This document shows, in pieces, positions 52,155 through 63,934 of a stretch of 64,000 nt of DNA. Below the pieces are notes generated by a model, which did not search any database, was not told where the DNA came from, and saw only the letters and a program-made list of their open reading frames with translations. Each line of letters begins with the position of its first letter. Positions within the stretch are counted from its first letter, which is position 1. This DNA is from Nonomuraea maritima (lineage in GTDB: Bacteria > Actinomycetota > Actinomycetes > Streptosporangiales > Streptosporangiaceae). A program made the translations under genes and the position numbers. Location: positions 121,780-185,779 of the forward strand of contig NZ_FNFB01000010.1 in the NCBI RefSeq assembly GCF_900100395.1, in the 5' to 3' direction.

Positions 52155-52234
52155 GGTCATGAGTGCCAGCGACAAGCCCCGGCTAGCTGGCCGGCAACCC
52201 TCGCGTCCGCGGCGGGGTGCCCCGGGTGAAGACC
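52155..52234 (+). ncRNA. SAM-IV riboswitch
   Basis: The conserved blocks read GGTCATGAGTGCCAGC, AAGCCCCGGCTAGCTGGCCG, GCAACCCTC, GGCGGGGTGCCCCGGGTGA and closing GACC, so P1 pairs GGTC with GACC. This is the SAM-IV class of actinomycetes, which binds S-adenosylmethionine and usually shuts down sulfur-metabolism genes. The regulated gene begins 83 bases downstream. Confidence 0.9.
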
Positions 52235-52316
52235 TGGTCCGTCACGAGGTGTGGCGGGCAAGCGCGGGCTCCGTGGCTGCTTTCCAGGGGTCCGATGAAC
52301 CCTGAGGAGGTATGCC

Positions 52317-53609
52317 GTGTCCACGCTGACGATCTTCAACTCCGTTCCGACCCAGGCCGCCCACCAGCCGAGCCCGGCCGAGGAACGTCCCATCCCCGCC
52401 GTGCTCGGCGCCGACCTCGAGGTGCCGGTCAAGGGCGGCAGGCTCGTCGGGTACGCCAACCTCGACTACGCCGCCAGCGCCCCCTGTCTGGAGCCGGTCA
52501 GTGCCGCCGTCGCCGCGGCCCTCCCGGCCTACTCCAGCGTCCACCGCGGCGCGGGCTACGCCTCGCAGCTCACCACAGCCCGCTACGAGCAGGCCCGCCA
52601 CACCGTACGGGCCTTCGTCGGCGCCCGCCCCGACGACGCCGTGATCTTCACCCGCAACACCACCGACGCCACCAACCTGCTGGCCGGCTGCCTGCCCGAG
52701 GGCACCACCACCGTGGTCTTCGACACCGAGCACCACGCCTCCCTGCTCCCCTGGAAGAACGCCGTACGGCTGGCCCCGCCCGCCTTCCCCGGCGAGGCCG
52801 TGCGCGCGGCCGACGAGGCGCTCGCCGCGATCGACGGGCCGAAGCTGCTCGTGGTCACCGCCGCCTCCAACGTCACCGGCGAGCTGTGGCCCATCGCCGC
52901 ACTCGCGCACATCGCGCACCGGCACGGCGCCCGGATCTTCGTCGACGCCGCCCAGTACGTCCCGCACCGGCGCCTCAACCTGACCGCGCTCGACCTCGAC
53001 TACGTGGCCTTCTCCGGGCACAAGCTGTACGCCCCGTTCGGGGCGGGGGCGCTGATCGGGCGGCGCGACTGGCTGGCCGACGGTGAGCCGTACCTGAAGG
53101 GCGGCGGCGCGGTGCGCTCCGTCGCGGAGACCACCGAGTGGCACGACGACCCGGAGCCGCGCCACGAGGCCGGCACCCCGAACGTGCTCGGCGCCATCGC
53201 CCTCGCCGCGGCCTGCGACGCGCTGAGCGCCACCGGCTGGACGGCGCTCGTCGAGGAGGAGGAGCGGCTGATCGGGCGGCTGCGCTCCGGACTCGCCGCC
53301 ATCGAGGGCGTGCGGGAGCTGGCGCTGTGGGGCGACGCCCACCCGCGGGTGGGGATCGTGTCGTTCACCGTCGCCGGTTACACGGCCCGCGAGGTCGCCG
53401 AGGCACTGTCCGGCGAGTACGGCATCGGGGTGCGCGACGGGAAGTTCTGCGCGCACCCGTTCGTGCGGCACCTGCTGGGCGAGAGCGACGGCGGCTGCGC
53501 CGACGGCACCGCCTCGGCGGTCCGCGCCTCCATCGGCATCGGCACCACAGACGAACACGTGGACCGCCTGGTCGAGGCCCTGCGCGACCTCACCGCCCGC
53601 ACCCGCTGA
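52317..53609 (+). CDS. Class V aminotransferase, cysteine desulfurase/selenocysteine lyase-like
   Basis: 430 residues from GTG, with GAGGAGG upstream. It is PLP fold type I: DTEHHASLLPW (His139/140), IFVDAAQYVPHR with Asp210, and FSGHKLYAPFG with Lys236 forming the Schiff base. RDGKFCAHP carries a Cys at the SufS-like position. The ~35-residue extra N-terminus is unusual. The SAM-IV riboswitch ties it to methionine/cysteine metabolism, perhaps sulfur mobilisation from cysteine. Substrate is not proven. Confidence 0.87.
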   Translation: MSTLTIFNSVPTQAAHQPSPAEERPIPAVLGADLEVPVKGGRLVGYANLDYAASAPCLEPVSAAVAAALPAYSSVHRGAGYASQLTTARYEQARHTVRAFVGARPDDAVIFTRNTTDATNLLAGCLPEGTTTVVFDTEHHASLLPWKNAVRLAPPAFPGEAVRAADEALAAIDGPKLLVVTAASNVTGELWPIAALAHIAHRHGARIFVDAAQYVPHRRLNLTALDLDYVAFSGHKLYAPFGAGALIGRRDWLADGEPYLKGGGAVRSVAETTEWHDDPEPRHEAGTPNVLGAIALAAACDALSATGWTALVEEEERLIGRLRSGLAAIEGVRELALWGDAHPRVGIVSFTVAGYTAREVAEALSGEYGIGVRDGKFCAHPFVRHLLGESDGGCADGTASAVRASIGIGTTDEHVDRLVEALRDLTARTR

Positions 53610-53635
53610 CGCCCGGCCACCTCCACCCGACCGCC

Positions 53636-54394
53636 TCAGCGGTTGGGTGGCTTGCGGTGCTGGGGCGGCTCGTCGGCGATGAGGGCGTCGATGTCCCGCA
53701 TGTCCTCATCGCTCAGCCTGCTGCCCGCGTCCCGATCGGACGGCTGCCGCGGCACCCGCGGATGCCCGGACCCGGGCTGCGAAGGCTGCTCGGGCTGCAT
53801 GGGCATCGGCTGCGTGGACTCACCTCGTGTGGACTCACCTCGTGTGGGCTCGGGTCCTGTGCGCTCGGCCTGCGCGGGCGGCGCGCCCTCCCCCGTGTTC
53901 GCGCCGGAGTTCCAGGTGGTGCCCGCCGTCGTCCGGCTCGGGGTGTGCGCGGCCAGTTCCTGCTCCATGACGCGCCGCTCCGTACGCCTGCGGAACACCG
54001 CGTGGAAGATGCCGTCCAGACTGAGGCGCCCGCCACCCAGGGCCAGGAAGAGCAGGCAGAGCGCCCCCAGCGCCCCCGCGAGCTCCCAGCCGCCCTCGGA
54101 GACCATCACACCCCGTCCCCAGTGCGCGAACGTGATCGCGCCGAGCATGTCGGCCAACAGCAGCAGCGCCACCGGACGCACCAGCAGCCCCAGGATCAGC
54201 AGGACGCCGCCGATCGTCTCCACCGTCATCGCGTAGCCCGCGGCCAGGTCGGGCATCGGGATCCCCATCTCCGAGAACCCCTGGGCCGTGGCACTGTGTC
54301 CGGCCTGCCACTTCTGCCAGCCGTGTGCCACGAAGATCACGCCAGTGGCGACTCGCGCGATCAGCGACGCGATGTCAAAGACCACTCGCTTCAT
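53636..54394 (-). CDS. DoxX-family membrane protein with hydrophilic tail
   Basis: 252 residues. The first ~135 form the DoxX four-helix domain: [38 protein letters not shown] and [19 protein letters not shown]. The rest is a Pro/Gln/Glu-rich cytoplasmic tail with a TRGEST direct repeat. DoxX proteins are linked to sulfur and redox membrane complexes. It is convergent with the aminotransferase, 26 bases apart. Confidence 0.82.
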   Translation of the reverse strand: MKRVVFDIASLIARVATGVIFVAHGWQKWQAGHSATAQGFSEMGIPMPDLAAGYAMTVETIGGVLLILGLLVRPVALLLLADMLGAITFAHWGRGVMVSEGGWELAGALGALCLLFLALGGGRLSLDGIFHAVFRRRTERRVMEQELAAHTPSRTTAGTTWNSGANTGEGAPPAQAERTGPEPTRGESTRGESTQPMPMQPEQPSQPGSGHPRVPRQPSDRDAGSRLSDEDMRDIDALIADEPPQHRKPPNR

Positions 54395-54516
54395 GGTGCT
54401 TTCTCCCCCCGTTCCTGGTATTCCTCCCCTTGGACGGCATAAGGAAGCGGGTCATGCCATGTCTTGACCTATCCCCCGCGCTGGCCCGCCGAACGGGACG
54501 GTGGCAGCATGGCCGT

Positions 54517-55662
54517 ATGACGGAACGCGTGGTGGGAATCGGCGCGGGCGCGAAAGAACTGGCCACCGAGGACATGATCCTCAACATCGGCCCGCAGCAC
54601 CCGTCCACGCACGGTGTGCTGAGGCTCCGGCTGACCCTCGACGGCGAGCGCATCACCGCCGCCGAGCCGATCATCGGCTACATGCACCGGGGCGCGGAGA
54701 AGCTCTTCGAGGTCCGCGACTACCGGCAGATCATCATGCTGGCCAACCGGCACGACTGGCTGTCGGGGTTCGCGAACGAGCTGGGCGTGGTGCTCGCCGC
54801 CGAACGCATGCTCGGCATGGAACCGCCGGTGCGGGCCGTGTGGGCGCGTACGCTGCTGGCCGAGCTCAACCGGGTGCTCAACCACCTGATGTTCCTCGGC
54901 TCCTACCCGCTGGAGCTCGGCGCGATGACGCCGCTGTTCTACTCCTTCAACGAGCGCGAACGCATCCAGGCCGTCATGGAGGAGATCTCCGGCGGGCGCA
55001 TGCACTACATGTTCAACCGGGTCGGCGGCCTCAAGGAAGACCTCCCGTACGGCTGGCTCGACCGGGTGTCGGACGCGATCGCCGAGACCCGCCGTCGCGT
55101 GCCCGAGATCGAGGACCTCATCCTGCACAACGAGATCTTCATCGCCCGCACCAAGGGCGTGGGCGTCCTCACGCGCGAGCAGATCCTGCAGTACGGCGTG
55201 AGCGGCCCCATCGCCAGGGCCTCCGGCGTCGACCTCGACCTGCGCCGCGACGACCCGTACCTCGCCTACGGCGAACTGCCGGTGAAGGTCGTCACCCGCA
55301 CCGCCGGCGACTGCCGGGCCCGGTTCGAGGTGCTGTTCGAGCAGCTGCGGGTCTCGCTCGACCTGGCCGAGGCCTGCGTCGACCGGCTGCGCTCGCTGCC
55401 GCCAGGCCCGATCAACCAGCGCCTGCCGAAGGTGCTCAAGGTGCCGGAGGGCCACACGTACGCCTGGACGGAGAACCCGCTCGGCATCAACGGCTACTAC
55501 CTGGTCTCGAAGGGCGACAAGACGCCGTGGCGGCTCAAGCTGCGCTCGGCGTCCTACAGCAACATCCAGGTGCTGCGCGAGATGTTGCCCGGCCACCTGG
55601 TCGCCGACATGGTCGCCATCCTCGGCTCGATGTTCTTCGTCGTGGGCGACATCGACAAGTAG
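54517..55662 (+). CDS. nuoD2: NADH-quinone oxidoreductase subunit D-like protein (NuoD2)
   Basis: 381 residues from ATG 54517. It has [37 protein letters not shown] and the C-terminal [14 protein letters not shown]...[17 protein letters not shown], typical of the 49-kDa quinone-site subunit. It stands alone without nuoA-N, as the nuoD2 paralogue of Streptomyces does. It could serve in an alternative complex I or hydrogenase-like assembly. Confidence 0.9.
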   Translation: MTERVVGIGAGAKELATEDMILNIGPQHPSTHGVLRLRLTLDGERITAAEPIIGYMHRGAEKLFEVRDYRQIIMLANRHDWLSGFANELGVVLAAERMLGMEPPVRAVWARTLLAELNRVLNHLMFLGSYPLELGAMTPLFYSFNERERIQAVMEEISGGRMHYMFNRVGGLKEDLPYGWLDRVSDAIAETRRRVPEIEDLILHNEIFIARTKGVGVLTREQILQYGVSGPIARASGVDLDLRRDDPYLAYGELPVKVVTRTAGDCRARFEVLFEQLRVSLDLAEACVDRLRSLPPGPINQRLPKVLKVPEGHTYAWTENPLGINGYYLVSKGDKTPWRLKLRSASYSNIQVLREMLPGHLVADMVAILGSMFFVVGDIDK

Positions 55663-55667
55663 CGCGC

Positions 55668-56123
55668 TCAGTCGCGCTTGCCGGCCTCGCCCTGGTCCTT
55701 CGGCACCCGGCAGGCGTGCTCGAGATAGAGGGCCGCGCAGACCAGCAGCACGCACGACACGAGCGACCCCGACGCGATGAAGAACTCGGCGCGCGGCGTG
55801 TCACGGTCGAGCATCGGCGCCGTGTAGAACGCGAACCCGGCGAAGACCCCACCGAACGCTGCCCCGGCGTACGCCGACGCCTTGGCCAGGGCGGTCAGCC
55901 GGGCCACGGCCAGCGGCTCCACCGGTTTGGTGCCGGGTTTGCGGGCGATGCGGGCCTTGGTCACCCACCCGCTGTAGCCCTCGCCGAGCGCGAGGAACAG
56001 CACCGTGGGGATCGCCGTCCACGGGATGTAGAACCCGCCGTAGAAGTACCTGGTCGCCGCCCACGTGATCAGGCCGACGACGACGAGCAGGGCGACGAGA
56101 TGGCCTGGATGGGTGGGCTTCAA
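55668..56123 (-). CDS. DUF3180 family membrane protein
   Basis: 151 residues, four transmembrane helices, starting MKPTHPGHLVALLVVVGLI. It contains IPWTAIPTVLFLALGEGY and LTALAKASAYAGAAFGGVFAG. It is always found at the end of actinobacterial fol operons; function unknown. Its ATG overlaps the folK stop by four bases. It is convergent with nuoD2, five bases apart. Confidence 0.88.
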   Translation of the reverse strand: MKPTHPGHLVALLVVVGLITWAATRYFYGGFYIPWTAIPTVLFLALGEGYSGWVTKARIARKPGTKPVEPLAVARLTALAKASAYAGAAFGGVFAGFAFYTAPMLDRDTPRAEFFIASGSLVSCVLLVCAALYLEHACRVPKDQGEAGKRD

Positions 56124-56623
56124 TCGGGCCTCTGCAGCTTGAGGTCGTCACGCAGGCGCACGCCCTGCCGGTCGAGCCCTTCCGCCAGCTCCGCCACCCG
56201 GCCGCGCCCGCGCAGCTCGCCATCCGGGTCGATCCACGCCCAGGGCACCATCACGAACGCCCGCTCGTGCGCCCTCGGGTGCGGCAACGTGAGGTCTGGT
56301 TCGTCGCTGACCGTCTCGCCCACCACGATGAGGTCGACGTCGAGGGTGCGCGACCCCCACCGCTCCTCGCGTACACGGCCGAAGGCGTTCTCGACGCTCT
56401 GCGCGCGCTCGAGGAGCGTGCGCGGCGCCAGGGTGGTCTCGGCGACCACGATCGCGTTCAGGTACGGACGCTGCCCGCCCGGCCCGCCGACCGGATCGGT
56501 CTCGAAGACGGGGGACGCCTTGACGAACGTGAGGCCCGGCGCGTCGAACAGCGTGTCCACCGCGCCCTGCAGCGTCTGGAACCGGTTGCCCAGGTTGCTG
56601 CCGAGGGAGAGCACCACTTTCAT
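56120..56623 (-). CDS. folK: 2-amino-4-hydroxy-6-hydroxymethyldihydropteridine pyrophosphokinase
   Basis: 167 residues. It has VVLSLGSNLGNRFQTLQGAV at the start, SPVFETDPVGG, and the HPPK signature WGSRTLDVDLIVVG. It transfers pyrophosphate from ATP to hydroxymethyl-dihydropterin in folate synthesis. It overlaps folB and DUF3180 by four bases each, so it is translationally coupled on both sides. Confidence 0.95.
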   Translation of the reverse strand: MKVVLSLGSNLGNRFQTLQGAVDTLFDAPGLTFVKASPVFETDPVGGPGGQRPYLNAIVVAETTLAPRTLLERAQSVENAFGRVREERWGSRTLDVDLIVVGETVSDEPDLTLPHPRAHERAFVMVPWAWIDPDGELRGRGRVAELAEGLDRQGVRLRDDLKLQRPD

Positions 56624-56985
56624 GCGCGGCTCCGCTCGATCGTCACGACGACGTCGCCGAAGGGCAGCGGGATCGGCGCCGCCGGCTTGTGGACGCTCAC
56701 CTCGACCTTCTGCACCAGCTCGCTCGCCAGGCAGACGTCGGCCAGCCGCTGCGCGAGCGTCTCGATCAGCTGGACCGGCTCGCCCTCCACCACCTCGGTG
56801 AGCCGCTGGGCCAGCCGCCCGTAGTCGACGGTCTTGGCGAGGTCGTCACCGGCCGCGGCCGGCGCGGTGTCGAGGAACAGCGTCGCGTCGACGACGAACT
56901 CCTGCCCGAGTTCGCGTTCGGCGTCGAGCACGCCGTGTCTTCCGCGGGCCCGCAGGCCCTTGAGGGCAATGCGATCAGCGCTCAA
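56620..56985 (-). CDS. folB: Dihydroneopterin aldolase
   Basis: 121 residues from TTG 56985, with GGAAGG upstream; no ATG or GTG in frame gives a proper start. It has IALKGLRARGRHGVLDAERE (the active-site GxHG-type turn), VDYGRLAQRL and ETLAQRLADVCL. It makes 6-hydroxymethyl-dihydropterin and glycolaldehyde. The start lies 11 bases inside the end of the upstream NTF2-like gene. Confidence 0.92.
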   Translation of the reverse strand: MSADRIALKGLRARGRHGVLDAERELGQEFVVDATLFLDTAPAAAGDDLAKTVDYGRLAQRLTEVVEGEPVQLIETLAQRLADVCLASELVQKVEVSVHKPAAPIPLPFGDVVVTIERSRA

Positions 56986-57421
56986 GCTCGCCTTCCTCCT
57001 CCTCGTCGTCGTCACCCTGCAGCACCGGCGACCCGTGGTGCATCCACAGCCGCCAGCCCTGCGAGGTGCGGATGTAGACGTTGCTGGCCACCACCTTGCC
57101 CGCCGCGAAGCTGGCCTCACCCTCCTCCCCGGCGGTCAGGATGTTCTCGACGCAGGTCAGGACGGCCACGTCGCCGAGCACGGTGGTGTTGACGTCGGTG
57201 AGTACGAACTGGATGTACGTGGTGTTCGCCATGATCAGCGCCCACGAACGCAGCACCTCGGAGCGGCCCTGGAGGAGGGTCCAGCCGGGATGCACGCAGC
57301 TCACCTGGTCGGCGGCGGAGTCCTCGGCCCATACCTCGGTCATCTTGTCGAGGTCGCCGCTCTCGATCGCGGCGTAGAACTCCTGGTTGACCGTCTCGAT
57401 GGCGGCGGTGTCGACGCTCAT
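56975..57421 (-). CDS. Nuclear transport factor 2 (SnoaL)-like protein
   Basis: 148 residues from ATG 57421. It is an NTF2-fold cone: IETVNQEFYAAIESGDLDKM, VSCVHPGWTLLQGRSEVLRSW and GWRLWMHHGSPVL, ending in an acidic tail. Such a protein sits between folP and folB in many actinomycetes. Its role in folate synthesis is unknown. It overlaps folP by four bases. Confidence 0.85.
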   Translation of the reverse strand: MSVDTAAIETVNQEFYAAIESGDLDKMTEVWAEDSAADQVSCVHPGWTLLQGRSEVLRSWALIMANTTYIQFVLTDVNTTVLGDVAVLTCVENILTAGEEGEASFAAGKVVASNVYIRTSQGWRLWMHHGSPVLQGDDDEEEEGELER

Positions 57422-58275
57422 GTGGCTGCTCCGGCTCTCTTCCATGCGGCGGCCACGCGCACGGCATCGGCGTTGGGGGCTACCTGGTGGACACGTACGC
57501 ACCAGGCTCCGGCGTGCGCGGCGAGTGCCGTCACGGCCAGTGTCGCGTCGTCGTTGCGGTCGAACGGCCGGGGTGTGCCGTCGGGGTCGGCCAGCAGCCG
57601 CCCCAGGAACCGCTTACGCGACGCGCCGATCAGCAAGGGGTAACCCATTTCGGTCAGCCGCGGGATCGCGGCCAGGATCGACCAGTTGTGCTCGGCGTTC
57701 TTGGCGAAACCGAGGCCGGGATCGAGAACGATCTGCTCCTCCGCGACGCCCTGGGCGAGCACCGTGTCGACCCTTTTGGTCAGTTCGGTGGTGACCTCGG
57801 CCACCACGTCGTCGTAGAGGGCGCGGCTCTGCATGTCGTGGCTGTGGCCGCGCCAGTGCATCACGACGTAGGTGGCGCCGGTCGCGGCCACCACGCGCGG
57901 CATCTCGGGGTCGGCGAGGCCGCCGCTCACGTCGTTGACCATGCGGGCGCCCGCCTCGACCGAGGCCCGCGCCACTTCGGCGCGCATGGTGTCGACGCTG
58001 ACGACCGCGCCCTCCGCGGCCAGCGCCCGGATGACGGGAACGACCCGCGCCAGCTCCTCCTCGAGCGACACCCGCGCCGCTCCCGGCCGGGTGGACTCGC
58101 CGCCCACGTCGACGATGTCGGCGCCCTCAGCGATCAGGTCGAGGCCATGGCGGATGGCGGCCTTCTCGTCGAACCACCTGCCGCCGTCGGAGAACGAATC
58201 GGGCGTCACGTTGACGACGCCCATGACAAGGCACCGCTCCGCACCCCCCGGCGCGTTCATGGGCACGCTAGTCAT
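57418..58275 (-). CDS. folP: Dihydropteroate synthase
   Basis: 285 residues. It has VMGVVNVTPDSFSDGGRW, DIVDVGGESTRPGA, VNDVSGGLADPEM, VMHWRGHSHDM, LDPGLGFAKNAEHN and GASRKRFLGRLL. It is the sulfonamide target and joins pABA to the pterin pyrophosphate. It overlaps the NTF2 gene by four bases. Confidence 0.96.
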   Translation of the reverse strand: MTSVPMNAPGGAERCLVMGVVNVTPDSFSDGGRWFDEKAAIRHGLDLIAEGADIVDVGGESTRPGAARVSLEEELARVVPVIRALAAEGAVVSVDTMRAEVARASVEAGARMVNDVSGGLADPEMPRVVAATGATYVVMHWRGHSHDMQSRALYDDVVAEVTTELTKRVDTVLAQGVAEEQIVLDPGLGFAKNAEHNWSILAAIPRLTEMGYPLLIGASRKRFLGRLLADPDGTPRPFDRNDDATLAVTALAAHAGAWCVRVHQVAPNADAVRVAAAWKRAGAAT

Positions 58276-58333
58276 GGGGCAAGCCTAGGCGCTTCCCCAC
58301 ACTTGTTGACATCGTGGGTACCCCGTTCGATCG

Positions 58334-58908
58334 TCACCGGCCCAGGATCAGCGCCATCGCCTCGGATCGGGTGCTGTCGCTCGTACGGAAGTTGCCACGG
58401 ACGGCCGAGGTGACCGTCTTGGCTCCCGGTTTGCGTACGCCCCGCATGGTCATGCACAGGTGTTCTGCCTCGACCACCACGATCACCCCGCGCGGGTCGA
58501 GCACCCGTACGAGCGCGTCGGCGATCTGCGACGTCATGCGCTCCTGCACCTGCGGACGGCGGGCGAAGACGTCGACCAGCCTGGCCAGCTTCGACAGGCC
58601 GGTCACCTGGCCGCGCTCGTTGGGGATGTAGCCCACGTGCGCCAGCCCGTGGAAGGGCACCAGGTGGTGCTCGCACGTCGAGTACACCTCGATGTCGCGG
58701 ACGAGCACCATCTCGTCGTGGTCGACGTCGAAGACCTTGGTCAGGACGTCCTCGGGGGCCTGGCCGAGCCCGGAGTACTGCTCGGCCATGGCCCGGGCGA
58801 CCCTGGCGGGCGTCTCGACGAGGCCGTCACGGTCGGGGTCCTCGCCGATGGCGTAGAGGATCTCGCGGACGGCCTTCTCGATGCGCGCCAGGTCGACGTC
58901 GTACTGGG

Positions 58909-58912
<4 letters not shown>
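58334..58912 (-). CDS. folE: GTP cyclohydrolase I
   Basis: 192 residues. The zinc ligands are Cys80, His83 ([12 protein letters not shown]) and Cys153 ([14 protein letters not shown]). It converts GTP to dihydroneopterin triphosphate, the first folate step. Its ATG overlaps the ftsH stop by four bases, so folate synthesis is translationally tied to the protease gene. folP follows after 58 bases. Confidence 0.96.
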
Positions 58913-60906
<1,994 letters not shown>

Positions 60907-61143
60907 CCGATGCGGAACCCCTTGCGGGCCCGTCCCTTCCTGACCATGGCCTGGAACCCCGGGCTGCCCCGGGGCCGCGGCATCCGACACCGCGACTTCT
61001 GACTACCCGAAGGCGACACGCGGTCACCCTTCAGAAGTCTGAAGGTACACCGGCAGAGCGCACGGAGGGACCCGCCCGCTGCACCGGCCTTGCCCTTTCA
61101 ACGTACGTCACGTTGCGCGGTGTTCCCGGTCCTGTGCCAATCG

Positions 61144-61695
61144 CTACTGATAAACGTGCGGCGCCAGGGTGCCGATGAAGGGCAGGTTGCGGTATCGCTC
61201 CGCGTAGTCGAGGCCATAACCGATGACGAACTCGTTGGGAATGTCGAAGCCCACGTATTTGACGTTGATGGGCACCTTCACCGCATCGGGTTTGCGCAGC
61301 GCGGTGCAGATCTCCAGCGACGCAGGATTGCGCGCTTTCAGGTTTTCCAGCAGCCAGTGCAGGGTGAGGCCGGAGTCGATGATGTCCTCGACGATGAGCA
61401 CGTGGCGGTTCAGAATGTCGGTGTCGAGGTCTTTCAGCACGCGCACGACGCCGGACGACCGGGTGCCGGCGCCGTACGACGACACCGCCATCCAGTCCAT
61501 CTGCACCGGCACGTGCAGGGCCCTGGCCAGGTCGGCCATCACCATGACGGCGCCCTTCAGCACCCCCACGAGCAGCACGTCCTTGCCCGCGTAGTCCTCG
61601 TCGATCCGGGCGGCCAGCTCTTTGATCTTGCCTTGGAGCTCGGCCTCGGGAATGAGGACTTTCTCAAGGTCACGGCCCATGTCGGCAGCGTCCAC
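61144..61695 (-). CDS. hpt: Hypoxanthine phosphoribosyltransferase
   Basis: 183 residues from GTG 61695, with AAGGAA upstream; ATG 61680 is an alternative. It has [20 protein letters not shown] and the PRPP motif [14 protein letters not shown], with a C-terminal [19 protein letters not shown]. It salvages hypoxanthine and guanine. It begins 10 bases after the tilS stop. Confidence 0.95.
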   Translation of the reverse strand: MDAADMGRDLEKVLIPEAELQGKIKELAARIDEDYAGKDVLLVGVLKGAVMVMADLARALHVPVQMDWMAVSSYGAGTRSSGVVRVLKDLDTDILNRHVLIVEDIIDSGLTLHWLLENLKARNPASLEICTALRKPDAVKVPINVKYVGFDIPNEFVIGYGLDYAERYRNLPFIGTLAPHVYQ

Positions 61696-61705
61696 CTGTG
61701 GTTCC

Positions 61706-62734
61706 TTACGGGATGGGAGTGATGGCGAGTATCAGAGTGCCATATCGCCGCACAGCGGTCAGACCCCCGGGCAGGTCAACGGCTTTCTGCCCACGCCACC
61801 GCGTGACGAGCCGGTCGACGGCCAGCACATGGGTGGCGGAAAGCGCCCCGGACGGCGCTCCGGCGGCGAGGGCGGCCCGCCGCAGGACCCTCCTGCGGAC
61901 GGCGTCGGGCAGTTTCTCGAGCTTCGCGACGCTCAACTCCACCGGCTTTCCCGGCGCGGCGATATCGCTTAGAGCGCAATCGGTATAGGCCGATCCGGCC
62001 CATATGTCGAGCGCGTCGGCGTCCTCGCGGGCCAGCCTCGCGGTGCGCGCGAGCGCGTCGGCGACTCCGGGGCCGAGTTCGGCCTCCAGGACGGGCAGGA
62101 CCTTCCGCCGGACGCGCACCCGCGTGAAGCGGGGGTCGTCGTTGTGCGGGTCGTCCCAGGGGGCAAGACCCAGGGCCGCGCACGCGGCGACGGTGGTGGC
62201 CCGCGGAAGGTCGAGGAAGGGCCGGCGGTAGCGGCCCGACACGGCGGCCATCCCCGACAGCGACCGCGGCCCGCTGCCCCTGGCGAGCCCCAGGAGCACG
62301 GTCTCCGCCTGGTCGTCGCGCGTGTGGCCGAGCAGCACCGCGTCGGCGCCGAGCCGGTCGGCGGCCGCCGCGAGCGCGCCGTAGCGGGCCTCGCGCGCCG
62401 CCGCCTCCGGCCCGCCCGCGGTGCCGACCTCGACGGTGAGGACCTCTGCCGGATCGAGCCCGAGCTCGCCGGACCCCACCTCGGCGACCGTACGGGCCCG
62501 CTCGGCCGAACCCGGCTGCAACTGGTGGTCGACGGTGAGCAGCCCGGCACGCAGCCCCGCGCGGGGCGCGACGAAACCGAGCGCCGCCGCCAGCGCCAGC
62601 GAGTCGGCGCCGCCGCTGCACGCCACCAGCACCGACGCCCCCTGCGGGACGTCGGCCAGCGCTTCGCGCACGGCCCTGCGCACGTCGGCTACGGCTGGAT
62701 GTGGGCCCACGCCTGCATTCTCCCGTGCCGCCAT
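61706..62734 (-). CDS. tilS: tRNA(Ile)-lysidine synthase
   Basis: 342 residues. The PP-loop is [16 protein letters not shown], followed by [37 protein letters not shown] and [17 protein letters not shown]. It adds lysine to C34 of tRNA-Ile2 (CAU anticodon) so that it reads AUA. It lies in the conserved dacB-protease-tilS-hpt-ftsH cluster. Confidence 0.95.
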   Translation of the reverse strand: MAARENAGVGPHPAVADVRRAVREALADVPQGASVLVACSGGADSLALAAALGFVAPRAGLRAGLLTVDHQLQPGSAERARTVAEVGSGELGLDPAEVLTVEVGTAGGPEAAAREARYGALAAAADRLGADAVLLGHTRDDQAETVLLGLARGSGPRSLSGMAAVSGRYRRPFLDLPRATTVAACAALGLAPWDDPHNDDPRFTRVRVRRKVLPVLEAELGPGVADALARTARLAREDADALDIWAGSAYTDCALSDIAAPGKPVELSVAKLEKLPDAVRRRVLRRAALAAGAPSGALSATHVLAVDRLVTRWRGQKAVDLPGGLTAVRRYGTLILAITPIP

Positions 62735-62770
62735 GCCCCCGGCGACTGCACCGGGGGTGCGGCGAAAAGG

Positions 62771-63847
62771 TCAGGCGGGCAGCGCCGGGGTGCCGATGAC
62801 GCGGTCGATCCAGGAGGTCGGGTCGGAGATCTCCTGGTGGGTGGGGAGGGTCTGCGGCGACGTCCAGATGCGGTTGAAACCGTCCATGCCGACGCGGTCG
62901 ACGACCGTGCGGACGAACGCCGAGCCCTCGGCGTACTGCTTCATCTTGAGGTCGATGCCGAGCAGGCGGCGGACGGTGCGGTCGAGGCGGGAGCCGCCCT
63001 CGCGGCGGTGGGCGAACTTGCCGCGGATCTCGCCCACCGTGGGCACCACGGACGGGCCAACCGCGTCCATGACGTAGTCGCCATGGCCCTCGACCAGGGT
63101 CATCACAGCAGTGAGCCGGTCGAGGATCTCCTTCTGCCCGGGCGACTGGATGGCGTCGATGAGGTTGCCCTCGCCGCCGCGCACCACGTCGGCGACGGTG
63201 TCGGCGGCGCTGCGCAGGCGTTCGAGCAGGGTGGGCAGGTCGAGGTCGGACGCGAGCAGGAACTCGGTCATCTGCGAGCGGACGTACTCGCGCAGCCACG
63301 GCACACCCGTGAACTGCACCCGGTGGGTCTCCTCGTGCAGGCAGACCCACAGGCGGAAGTCGTGCGGGTTGACGCCCATCTCGCGCTCGGCGTGCACGAT
63401 GTTGGGCGCGACCAGCGTCAGCCGGCCGGTCGGCTCCTGGCCCGTGGGGTCGGGCGGCAGGAACAGCTCGTACTGGCCGAGCACCCGCGAGGCGAGGAAG
63501 GCGAGGACGGCCCCGACCTCGACGCCCGTGATGCGCGACCCCACGGCCGAGACGATGGCCGGCGGCGGGTTGTCGCCGCGCGCCATGCGCTCGGTGAGAG
63601 GTTCGAGCACCACACGGAAGCCCGCGACGTTCGCCTTGATCCAGCCTGGCCGGTCGACGACGGTCGCGGTCTGCGGCGCGGTGTCGGTGTCGATCTTCGT
63701 GAACTCGCGCACGTGGCCCTCGGCCTCGCGGGACAGCGTACGGAGCTCGGTGACGGCCTGTCTGGCCTCCTCCCGGCTCACCTGAGGACCGGGGCGCACC
63801 AGGCGCGTACCGGTCGTGACGGCCAGATCCCAGTCGATCACCTGCAT
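62771..63847 (-). CDS. Zinc-dependent metalloprotease-like protein (DUF2342)
   Basis: 358 residues from ATG 63847 (MQVIDWDLAVTTGTRLVRPG); GTG 63856 is an alternative. It has the zinc motif HEETHRVQF and a further Glu in TLVEGHGDYVMDAVGP. This family was labelled coenzyme-F420-biosynthesis-associated by profile. It is found next to dacB and tilS in actinomycetes; its substrate is unknown. Confidence 0.9.
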   Translation of the reverse strand: MQVIDWDLAVTTGTRLVRPGPQVSREEARQAVTELRTLSREAEGHVREFTKIDTDTAPQTATVVDRPGWIKANVAGFRVVLEPLTERMARGDNPPPAIVSAVGSRITGVEVGAVLAFLASRVLGQYELFLPPDPTGQEPTGRLTLVAPNIVHAEREMGVNPHDFRLWVCLHEETHRVQFTGVPWLREYVRSQMTEFLLASDLDLPTLLERLRSAADTVADVVRGGEGNLIDAIQSPGQKEILDRLTAVMTLVEGHGDYVMDAVGPSVVPTVGEIRGKFAHRREGGSRLDRTVRRLLGIDLKMKQYAEGSAFVRTVVDRVGMDGFNRIWTSPQTLPTHQEISDPTSWIDRVIGTPALPA

Positions 63848-63934
63848 GATGTCCACCGTACGTGCTCTGAGGTAAAGCCGCGAAGGGTCATCTTGCTACC
63901 TACCCTCACGTACGGCCCTTCCCGTACGACCTCC

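Noticed and set aside
60907-60990. 28-residue N-terminal extension of FtsH from GTG 60990
   Set aside because: Codon use is less gene-like and the MDLKRF start matches the family; the extension cannot be fully excluded.
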